Part shown: positions 8,373-14,382 of the stretch, piece after piece | Position numbering within the stretch: the stretch's first letter is position 1 | Layout of the letters: every line of letters begins with the position of its first letter | From: CAZISM01 sp964541895 | GTDB taxonomy: Bacteria; Zhuqueibacterota; Zhuqueibacteria; Residuimicrobiales; Residuimicrobiaceae | Assembly (NCBI GenBank): GCA_964541895.1 | Contig: CAZISM010000091.1 | Span: forward strand, 1 to 21,139 | Direction: 5' to 3' | Length of the DNA: 21,139 bases | Translations under genes and position numbers: made by a program | The notes under the pieces: generated by a model | What the model was told of the DNA's origin: nothing | Databases searched by the model: none | Seen by the model: the letters and a program-made list of their open reading frames with translations, nothing else

Positions 8373-9122
8373 CTATCTGCTGCGTTTGAACGCGCAAAGC
8401 ACCAGATTGGGGCTGGCGGCAGTATACGGCTGCATTGATAATGAGCCATACGTTTTTAGCCTGACAAAGCCGGCCTCGCGTAACAGCGATTGCAGCAGCT
8501 GTTTGCTATAGGGGTATAATTCCGTGCTGAACAAGTGATGTCGGCCGGGACTGCTTTGGCGGTCGCTGACCAGGATATTGAACCGCACCCGTCTGGCCAG
8601 GAAATCATAGAAACGAACAAACTGGAGCTCCCCTTCGCTGCTCACGCTGATAATACGTTCCTGCCGGCGCAAGATTTTATCATAATTCAACAGCTGCAGG
8701 ACCAGAGCCCCCCCTGGTTTCAGACATTCGTATATGCGTTTAAAGGAAGAGCGTATGACCGGCCGGGTCAAGAGATGCGGGATGGTGTTGCCGAGGCTGA
8801 ACACGGCATCCTGGGATGCCGGCGCCACCACGCGCTGGAGATGCTGCATGGTAATCCCGGCAAAGCGGATGTGGACGCCATAGTGTTCGGCCTGGGCCTT
8901 GGCCCGGTCCAACATTTTTTCAGAAGGATCGATGGCCGTAACCGTCATGCCAAGCAGCGCCAGGCCGACGGCATGCAGTCCGGTGCCACAGCCGGCGTCG
9001 ACGACGGTGCGGCAGCCCAGTTGCAGCTGCCATTGCGCCAGAATGTTTTTTTCAGATTCAACCCGTTCGGAAAAACGGGTCATGGTGTCGTAATAATCCG
9101 CCCACTGGTCATAAAAATCCAT
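8373..9122 (-). CDS. class I SAM-dependent methyltransferase
   Basis: A Rossmann-fold methyltransferase of 249 aa. Motif I is VVDAGCGTG (about 40-48), the acidic residue after strand 2 is Asp65 (AIDPSEKM), and the post-I region reads DAVFSLGNTIPHLL, followed by CLKPGGALVLQLLNYD. The sequence fits the Methyltransf_25/11 group. The acceptor is unknown; small-molecule N-methyltransferases (glycine/sarcosine type) have a similar layout. The ATG at 9122 is preferred because GAGGTGAAC sits directly before it; an in-frame GTG at 9128 is the alternative. The upstream DUF1858/DUF2249 gene ends at 9130, only 7 nt before the ATG, so the two are very likely co-transcribed and coupled. Confidence 0.85.
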   Translation of the reverse strand: MDFYDQWADYYDTMTRFSERVESEKNILAQWQLQLGCRTVVDAGCGTGLHAVGLALLGMTVTAIDPSEKMLDRAKAQAEHYGVHIRFAGITMQHLQRVVAPASQDAVFSLGNTIPHLLTRPVIRSSFKRIYECLKPGGALVLQLLNYDKILRRQERIISVSSEGELQFVRFYDFLARRVRFNILVSDRQSSPGRHHLFSTELYPYSKQLLQSLLREAGFVRLKTYGSLSMQPYTAASPNLVLCAFKRSR

Positions 9123-9129
9123 GTTCACC

Positions 9130-9642
9130 TCATGGCTTGCAGAAATAGCTTTTTACCAGATTGTCGGCCAACGTTTCACTGAACACCTGAAAGCCTTTTT
9201 GTCGCACCTGATCCAGCAAAGGCGCCGGCAAAAAGGGTGTAGTCAGCTCATACACCTGCCCATCCGGCAGCGTCGTTAAAGCGGCGAGGACGATCGCCAG
9301 AGGATGTTCTCCGGCTTCCAGCATCGGCCGCGCGTCCAGCCGTTGCGTGACATTTTTCTCTTCCAGCCATTGCGGTCGTTCGTTTTTCATGCTATCCTCA
9401 AAGGTTCCTTCTGTTTGTCCCACCTGCCGGCGCAGACGATTGATCAGGTCGGCCAGGGGTACGTTGCCGATTTGGGCTACCTGGCGCAGCGTCGCCAGTC
9501 GGGCGATGGTGCGCCGCAGTAGCGGATTCTGTAATTTAGCAAAGGCCGGAGACATACCCAGCAGCGTCTCTTCCAGCTGGGGATAGCGTTCCAGCAGCGC
9601 CAGAATTTTTGTTTCAGGAGTGATCATGATCGTGTCTGACAT
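9130..9642 (-). CDS. DUF1858-DUF2249 domain protein
   Basis: A 170-aa soluble protein with two recognisable domains. The N-terminal DUF1858-like domain (about 6-72) includes ITPETKILALLERYPQLEE and the NPLLRRTIARLATL segment typical of this fold, which is often found with hybrid-cluster or ScdA-type proteins. The C-terminal DUF2249 domain (about 100-168) begins LDARPMLEAGEHPLAIV and ends KSYFCKP. Neither domain has a firm biochemical role; both recur beside hemerythrin and Rrf2 genes linked to nitric oxide or redox stress. The ATG abuts the stop codon of the DUF438 gene (TAGATG) and has a strong AAGGAGG site inside that gene's end, so the two are probably translationally coupled. Confidence 0.85.
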   Translation of the reverse strand: MSDTIMITPETKILALLERYPQLEETLLGMSPAFAKLQNPLLRRTIARLATLRQVAQIGNVPLADLINRLRRQVGQTEGTFEDSMKNERPQWLEEKNVTQRLDARPMLEAGEHPLAIVLAALTTLPDGQVYELTTPFLPAPLLDQVRQKGFQVFSETLADNLVKSYFCKP

Positions 9643-10887
9643 CTAGCCCTCCTTGGCATAGGAGAGCAGGCGCTGTTCGCCCTGCAAAGCCCTTTTGTCG
9701 GTCAGGTCCTGCGTGACCTCCAGGGTGCCGAGATAAGCGCCGCTGTCATCGCGCACGGCAAAGTATTCGATGTGGACGAAACGGCCTTTGAAATTGATCC
9801 AGAACGGCGCCCGATCCTCTTTGCCGGAACGAAAATCCTGGAGAATTTTTTCCACCACGTGTACGCTGGAGGGCGGGTGGCACATCTGCACCTTCCGTCC
9901 CAGAATGGAGCGGTTGCGATCGAAAATGCGTTCCGCGCCCTGTGAAAAATACCGCACACGGTCCTCCTGATCTACAAACGTAATGTCAAAGGGTAAGGCA
10001 TTCAGCACCCCCTGCAACTCTGCCACCGTAAAGGTGCCGGTGGGCAAGTGGACTTTTCCCTGTTCAGCGCTTTCCACAGGCGCGCTGACCTCGGTGGTGT
10101 TTAGCGGCGACCACTGGTGCGGCGGATCGTACAGGCAAAAGCCGATCTCCGGGCTTTGCTGAAAAACCTGCAGCCACTCTTTCACATCGAGCGTGTCCAG
10201 ACACATGGGGAAGAGAATCTGTTCTTCTTTGTAGATCATCTCTTCGATGGCGTTTACGGCCGGATGCAACAGCAGAGACCAGACGGTTTTGCCTTCTCCG
10301 GCGGTCCATTGGGTTGTGCTGAACAGCGCTTCGTGCGCCGACTTGAGCAGAGCCCGTGCCTCATCGTGCTTGCCCCACATTACCGTCGGCGGTCCGGTGA
10401 TGCCGTGCTTTTCCAGAAAGGGAAAGAGCAGATACTCTTTTCGGCGATAGTGCTTGTCCACGTCCTGGAGATTGTTGAAATGGCTGTGCGCCTTCAGCAT
10501 AAGCGACGTAGCATCCTGCGCGTCTGTGGCTTTATCCAGTTCAAGATGGAGCTGTTCCAGCCGGCCGATCTCCAGCTGCAGAGCGCGGTTTTCCTGAATA
10601 AAAGTGTGCACCGGATGGCCGGCCTCGGCCTGACGGGCCTGGCTGTGATCGATCTGGCCTTTCAGCACCGCTGAATGGACATCGCACAGCTTCAGAATCT
10701 CTTCCTGTGGTAACCCTTCGGCGATCAGTTGCTGCTCAACCTGGACGACGTCGTCATAGGGTACCTGGCCGAGCAGGTCGGCCAGCTGTTTTTTTACCGC
10801 TTCCGGCGCTTTGCCTTCATGCAGCTGCAGAATCATGTGTTTGAGCAGCTGTTGACGTTTGCCGGCATTGTCTATTACTTCACTCAT
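9643..10887 (-). CDS. DUF438-hemerythrin-PAS domain protein
   Basis: A 414-aa cytoplasmic protein in three parts. DUF438 covers about residues 10-85. A hemerythrin-like HHE bundle (about 90-240) has candidate metal ligands His94 (HPVHTF), His146 with Glu151 (HYRRKE), His161, His174 (GKHDEAR), His208 and nearby glutamates (EEMIYKEEQ). A C-terminal PAS domain (about 288-400) carries a CHPPSS motif (Cys336-His337). Hemerythrin domains bind di-iron and sense or bind O2 or NO, and PAS domains sense ligands or redox state, so a gas/redox sensor or NO-handling role is inferred. The ATG at 10887 has GGAG about 6 nt upstream. No convincing promoter lies in the 58-nt gap before it, so it is probably read from the rrf2 promoter. 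Confidence 0.9.
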   Translation of the reverse strand: MSEVIDNAGKRQQLLKHMILQLHEGKAPEAVKKQLADLLGQVPYDDVVQVEQQLIAEGLPQEEILKLCDVHSAVLKGQIDHSQARQAEAGHPVHTFIQENRALQLEIGRLEQLHLELDKATDAQDATSLMLKAHSHFNNLQDVDKHYRRKEYLLFPFLEKHGITGPPTVMWGKHDEARALLKSAHEALFSTTQWTAGEGKTVWSLLLHPAVNAIEEMIYKEEQILFPMCLDTLDVKEWLQVFQQSPEIGFCLYDPPHQWSPLNTTEVSAPVESAEQGKVHLPTGTFTVAELQGVLNALPFDITFVDQEDRVRYFSQGAERIFDRNRSILGRKVQMCHPPSSVHVVEKILQDFRSGKEDRAPFWINFKGRFVHIEYFAVRDDSGAYLGTLEVTQDLTDKRALQGEQRLLSYAKEG

Positions 10888-10945
10888 ATATACTCCTTTT
10901 ATGGTCTATGATTGCATTTGGATATCGTGGCCGGAGCAGATGCGA

Positions 10946-11971
10946 TTAACGCTCGTCCGGCACCTGCCCTCTGTTGTGCAGATAGATAGGTTCATTAATA
11001 TGCTGCATGTGATGCTGATATTCCGGCACCGTAATGGTGTTGTGCCAGATGTTGAGCATGCGGGCCAGGCCGACCCCAACGACAAAGAGCAGCACGAGGG
11101 CCAGCGCATAGGGCCTGCGCGCCAGCTTGTACTTGCGCGCTGTCACCGACAAATAGAGGGTGTCTTTAACCGGGCACGCCAGGGTGCACTGCAGGCAGCC
11201 ATGGCATTCATCCGACCACACGGTGGACGAGGTGTGCACATTGATGTTGGCCGGACACACCTTTGTACATTTTTCGCAGTCGATGCAGGTGGCCTTGTTA
11301 CGGTGAATTTTCAACGGACTCAGAAAGCTCAGTACTCCCAGCAAGGCGCCGTAGGGGCAGAGATAGCGGCACCAAAAGTACCGTACCGCCACCGACAGCA
11401 CCGCCAGAACGGCCAGCACGCGCAAGGTCAAGGCCGAAGCTTCACTGAAAAACAGCAGCATCTTGATATCAGCCACCCGGTTGTACGGGCTGTAGATGAA
11501 TCGATAAAGCGTTGTTCGGTCCATCTCGAAAAAAACGGCATAGGCAAAAAACGCCAGCAGCAAATATTTCAGGCTGCGCAACGGATAGTCCAGCCAGCGC
11601 GGCAAACGCCGTGGCCGGTCAAAAAGCCAGATGTGAATTTTAGCCAGATAGTCCGAGAGCAAACCGATCGGGCATACCCAGCTGCAAAATCCTTTTTTCA
11701 GCAATATGGCCATGGCTATAAAAATCAACAACAGAACCAGGCTGGCGGGATGAATGAGGGTAAAGTCGCCGGTTAAAAGCCAGTATTTCAGATTGATCAG
11801 GGCGCTGATGGGCAGAAAGCCTTCGACGCCTGGAGGCCGGGTGATGGTTACAGGTCCGCCGGTGCGCAGTTGTTCGACGAACAGGTAGAATTCGATGCCG
11901 ATCCACAGGATGAGGAACAGGAACAGAAATTGTACGATGCGACGCAGGTGTTTATCGACAAAACGTTTCAT
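10946..11971 (-). CDS. NapH/CcoG-like membrane 4Fe-4S ferredoxin protein
   Basis: A membrane iron-sulfur protein of 341 aa from the ATG at 11971. A longer frame to 12049 would overlap the rrf2 gene, and neither start has a good Shine-Dalgarno. There are about five membrane segments: near 11-33, 75-92, 134-148, 180-197 and 287-304. Two CxxxCP pairs (Cys96/Cys100 and Cys201/Cys205) are characteristic of the NapH/NosR/CcoG group. A ferredoxin-like region then has CIDCEKCTKVCP (Cys229, 232, 235, 239) and CHGCLQCTLACP (Cys256, 259, 262, 266), enough for two [4Fe-4S] clusters. Family members pass electrons between the quinone pool and periplasmic or cytoplasmic partners. Here it may supply electrons for a redox or NO-stress pathway with its operon partners. 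It lies directly after the rrf2 gene. Confidence 0.88.
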   Translation of the reverse strand: MKRFVDKHLRRIVQFLFLFLILWIGIEFYLFVEQLRTGGPVTITRPPGVEGFLPISALINLKYWLLTGDFTLIHPASLVLLLIFIAMAILLKKGFCSWVCPIGLLSDYLAKIHIWLFDRPRRLPRWLDYPLRSLKYLLLAFFAYAVFFEMDRTTLYRFIYSPYNRVADIKMLLFFSEASALTLRVLAVLAVLSVAVRYFWCRYLCPYGALLGVLSFLSPLKIHRNKATCIDCEKCTKVCPANINVHTSSTVWSDECHGCLQCTLACPVKDTLYLSVTARKYKLARRPYALALVLLFVVGVGLARMLNIWHNTITVPEYQHHMQHINEPIYLHNRGQVPDER

Positions 11972-12020
11972 GATGAGTTCTCGAGTATTGAAAATATGCT
12001 GCTGTTGATTAGGAGCCGCG

Positions 12021-12458
12021 TTATTCAATGTCCACCAGGCGCAGCTCACGATTCTTAAACTTGACGGCCAGTTTGGCCAGCGTGGTTTTTTCGAACAGTA
12101 TGGTCATTTTATCCCGCAGCGGCGCCCATTCATCATGGGTTGGACAGGGCTGATCCGCTCTGCACATGTTGAGCCCCAGCAGGCAGCCGGTAAAAAGTTC
12201 CGGCCCTTCAATGGCTTCGACAATATGGCGCAGACTGATCTCATGGGGCGGCTTGGCCAGCTTGACACCGCCATGAGGTCCTTTGAAGGAGAGCAAAAGC
12301 CCGGCCTGCGTCAACCGCTGCAGAATTTTGGTGATGAAATGAAAGGAGAGGTTGAGCTGTTCACAGATTTCGTTGATGGGCACATAGCCGTCCCGCGATT
12401 GCTGGGTGATGTACATGGCCGCTCGTAACGCATAGTTGCATGATTTGGACAATACCAT
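12021..12458 (-). CDS. Rrf2 family transcriptional regulator (NsrR/IscR-like, three cysteines)
   Basis: A 145-aa Rrf2 protein. The N-terminal winged helix-turn-helix includes SKSCNYALRAAMYI and a recognition region near 35-60, followed by a GPHGGVKLAKPP wing. The cluster loop has Cys92, Cys99 and Cys105 (spacing X6 and X5), close to the three cysteines that hold the [2Fe-2S] or [4Fe-4S] cluster in IscR and NsrR. Family knowledge: the cluster makes DNA binding respond to NO, O2 or iron-sulfur status. The gene heads the leftward operon. Its promoter overlaps a perfect palindrome, implying autorepression. Downstream hemerythrin and DUF2249 genes favour NO sensing over iron-sulfur homeostasis, since no isc genes are present; this is inference. 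Confidence 0.92.
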   Translation of the reverse strand: MVLSKSCNYALRAAMYITQQSRDGYVPINEICEQLNLSFHFITKILQRLTQAGLLLSFKGPHGGVKLAKPPHEISLRHIVEAIEGPELFTGCLLGLNMCRADQPCPTHDEWAPLRDKMTILFEKTTLAKLAVKFKNRELRLVDIE

Positions 12459-12470
12459 GGGGGCCCTCTA

Positions 12471-12492
12471 TTTAAGACAAGTTTGTCTTAAA
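12471..12492. promoter_or_regulatory. perfect 10-2-10 palindrome, likely Rrf2 operator
   Basis: TTTAAGACAA (12471-12480) and TTGTCTTAAA (12483-12492) are perfect inverted copies separated by GT. The site touches the last base of the rrf2 -10 box and covers the expected transcription start, an ideal place for autorepression. AAGAC...GTCTT loosely recalls the AAGAT...ATCTT ends of classical NsrR sites. Binding is inferred. Confidence 0.75.
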
Positions 12493-12520
12493 ATATACGC
12501 ATCCCTGCCGGCAATGTCAA
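12492..12520 (-). promoter_or_regulatory. sigma-70-type promoter of the rrf2 operon
   Basis: On the minus strand TTGACA (12520-12515), a 17-bp spacer and TATATT (12497-12492): a near-consensus promoter ending 34 bp before the rrf2 ATG. The palindrome follows immediately. A GAGGG ribosome-binding site precedes the ATG. Confidence 0.8.
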
Positions 12521-12531
12521 GAGGATTTTTC

Positions 12532-12560
12532 TTGTCTTTATCAGGGGTAATTTCTATTTT
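12532..12560 (+). promoter_or_regulatory. candidate promoter for the NagB-like / PIG-L / permease unit
   Basis: TTGTCT (12532-12537), a 17-bp spacer and TATTTT (12555-12560) on the plus strand, about 70 bp before the NagB-like start. The -35 box is part of a TTGTCTTTA stretch resembling one half of the Rrf2 palindrome, so the regulator could also touch this promoter. That link is speculative. Confidence 0.5.
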
Positions 12561-12628
12561 ACCGCCGCAGCGCTCTTCAGCCGGAGGACGCTGTGCTTGG
12601 TCTGTTATGAATGAGGTAGGAGATGCTT

Positions 12629-13555
12629 ATGCGACCTGTTTCTCGCGTTGCGCCTGACTGGTGGGATTATACGACTCTGGACAAAGAGCTGCTGGACGAG
12701 GCGGCACGGCTTACCGATGCGGATATTCAGAATCTCGAGCGGGACGGCTTTGCGGTTCGGTTTTATGAGACCATTCAGGAATTTTATCTTGCTGAAGCTC
12801 TGGAATACATCACAGCCTGGCAGCAGGCCACGGCCGATCGTCCGGCCGGCATCTGCGGTCCCATCGGGCCGACCGAACAGCTGCCTCTGGTGGCGCAACT
12901 GGTGAACGCTTTGGGCCTTTCCTTACGGCATTGCCATTTTTGGGGCATGGACGAATGGGTGATAAACGGCAAAGAGGTAGGCAGAGAGTTTCCGCTTGGT
13001 TTTGCCAAAGCCGACATGGAGCTCTGCTTTGGCCGCATCCGTCCCGAACTGGCTATGCCCTTGGAAAATTTGCATTTCCCCACTGTGTCCGGGGAAGAGT
13101 ACCGGCAGAGCTGGGAGCAGGCGCGCTGCGTGATCATGCAAGGCGGCCAGGGCGAGGTCAAGCACTGGGCGTTCAACGATCCGCCCAGGCGGCAGGGCGC
13201 ATACAAGGAGCAGCCGCCGCCGGCCGGCGAATTCCGAGCATTGGCAACCCGGGTGGTCGACCTGCATCCGATCACGCTGATGCAGAACGCCCGCACTTCG
13301 GGCGGCGGCACGGTGCAAAATGTGCCACACCAGGCGATTACGGTCGGACCCCTGGAGACCTGGAAGGCGGAAAAGGTCTCGATCTGGCATCCGGGCCACC
13401 ATGACAATCCTTTTGGCATGCGCCTGACGTCGCTCATGATCGGCAAAAAGATCATCGATACCTCGGTGCCCATGTCGCTGCTGGCCGAGCATGCCAATGT
13501 GCAGTTTAATTTTTACCGTCCCGGTCTGGGTGTGTGCGACGTGGAGATGCATTAA
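12629..13555 (+). CDS. glucosamine-6-phosphate deaminase/isomerase-like protein (NagB superfamily)
   Basis: A 308-aa NagB/RpiA-fold protein. The ATG at 12629 is preferred because AGGAG lies 6 nt upstream; an ATG at 12623 is also in frame but would sit on the ribosome-binding site. HFWGMDEWV (Asp108) matches the NagB FNMDEYV block that holds the general base. KHWAFNDPP (His179) matches the NagB GHIAFNEP block. Relative to E. coli NagB, the aspartate of the DGH motif is replaced (EVKH here) and the following catalytic Glu is Asp184. Function as a canonical GlcN-6-P deaminase is therefore uncertain; a related isomerase or altered substrate is possible. The PIG-L deacetylase gene starts 1 nt after its stop, suggesting consecutive steps on an amino sugar. 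Confidence 0.78.
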   Translation: MRPVSRVAPDWWDYTTLDKELLDEAARLTDADIQNLERDGFAVRFYETIQEFYLAEALEYITAWQQATADRPAGICGPIGPTEQLPLVAQLVNALGLSLRHCHFWGMDEWVINGKEVGREFPLGFAKADMELCFGRIRPELAMPLENLHFPTVSGEEYRQSWEQARCVIMQGGQGEVKHWAFNDPPRRQGAYKEQPPPAGEFRALATRVVDLHPITLMQNARTSGGGTVQNVPHQAITVGPLETWKAEKVSIWHPGHHDNPFGMRLTSLMIGKKIIDTSVPMSLLAEHANVQFNFYRPGLGVCDVEMH

Positions 13556-13556
13556 G

Positions 13557-14327
13557 GTGAGAAAACGAGTCTTTGCTCTGGCCGCCCATCCCGATGATAT
13601 CGAGTTTTTAATGGCCGGTACGCTGGTGTTGCTGGAGCGAGCCGGCTGCGAGATTCACTACATGACCATTGCCAACGGCTCCTGCGGATCTGTGCGTCAT
13701 GATGCGGCCACCACGGCTGCGATCCGGCGTAAGGAGTCCATGGCCGCCAGCGCCCACCTTGCCGCCCATTATCATCCTCCCCTGGTCAACGATCTGGAAA
13801 TATTTTACGAACAGGCCTTGCTGGCGCGCGTGGCCGCCATCGTGCGTTTGGTTCAACCCGACATCCTGCTGCTGCATTCGCCGCAGGATTACATGGAGGA
13901 CCACACCAATGCCTGCCGCCTGGGTGTCACGGCGGCTTTTTGCCGGGGCATGCGCAACTTTCCGGTCGAGCCGCCGGCTGAGCCCTTTCAGACCCCGGTT
14001 TGTGTATATCACAGCCAGCCGCACGGCCATCGGGATGGAATGAATCAGAAAGTTATGCCCGAGTTTGTCGTTGACATCGATTCGGTCATGCCGGTTAAAG
14101 CCGCCATGCTGGCCGAACATGCCAGCCAGCAGGAGTGGCTGGACAAGAGCCAGGCCATGAACGCTTACATTCAGGCCATGCAGGATTTTGCGGCCGAGAT
14201 GGCTGAGCTGGTGGCTGGCTGCCGCTGGGCGGAAGGCTGGCGGCGACACAATCCGGTGGGATTGTGTGCAGCGGGCGACGACCTCCTGGCTGAGTTGCTG
14301 CCGGCGTATCGGCGAACGGTACAATGA
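13557..14327 (+). CDS. PIG-L family (LmbE-like) deacetylase
   Basis: A 256-aa protein starting at a GTG just after the NagB-like stop; a longer frame with ATG at 13491 would overlap that gene by 65 bp and adds no domain. The N-terminus has the zinc-binding AHPDD motif (10-14) followed by IEFLMAGTL. A second metal-site segment is HSPQDYMEDHTNA (Asp115-His116). Family members are Zn-dependent de-N-acetylases acting on GlcNAc-type substrates (GlcNAc-PI, GlcNAc-inositol, chitobiose). With the NagB-like protein, the pair could remove acetyl and then amino groups from an N-acetylated amino sugar; the substrate is not known. There is no signal peptide, so it should act in the cytoplasm. Confidence 0.85.
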   Translation: MRKRVFALAAHPDDIEFLMAGTLVLLERAGCEIHYMTIANGSCGSVRHDAATTAAIRRKESMAASAHLAAHYHPPLVNDLEIFYEQALLARVAAIVRLVQPDILLLHSPQDYMEDHTNACRLGVTAAFCRGMRNFPVEPPAEPFQTPVCVYHSQPHGHRDGMNQKVMPEFVVDIDSVMPVKAAMLAEHASQQEWLDKSQAMNAYIQAMQDFAAEMAELVAGCRWAEGWRRHNPVGLCAAGDDLLAELLPAYRRTVQ

Positions 14328-14382
14328 ACACCTGGGTCCGCCATCGGCTGGACGCTACATGCATTGATTCGGAGAGAATGGA

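Noticed and set aside
10859..11776. Plus-strand open frame of 305 aa opposite the ferredoxin gene
   Set aside because: The minus strand encodes clear CxxxCP and ferredoxin motifs. The plus-strand product is Gln/His/Arg-rich shadow sequence.
12021..12458. Naming the Rrf2 gene nsrR or iscR
   Set aside because: The three-cysteine loop fits both groups, the spacing is slightly different, and the operator does not clearly match either known site.
14352..14368. Possible sigma-54 promoter (TGGACG...TGCA) before the permease
   Set aside because: Again 9 rather than 10 nt between GG and GC, and the gene is probably read from the upstream promoter.
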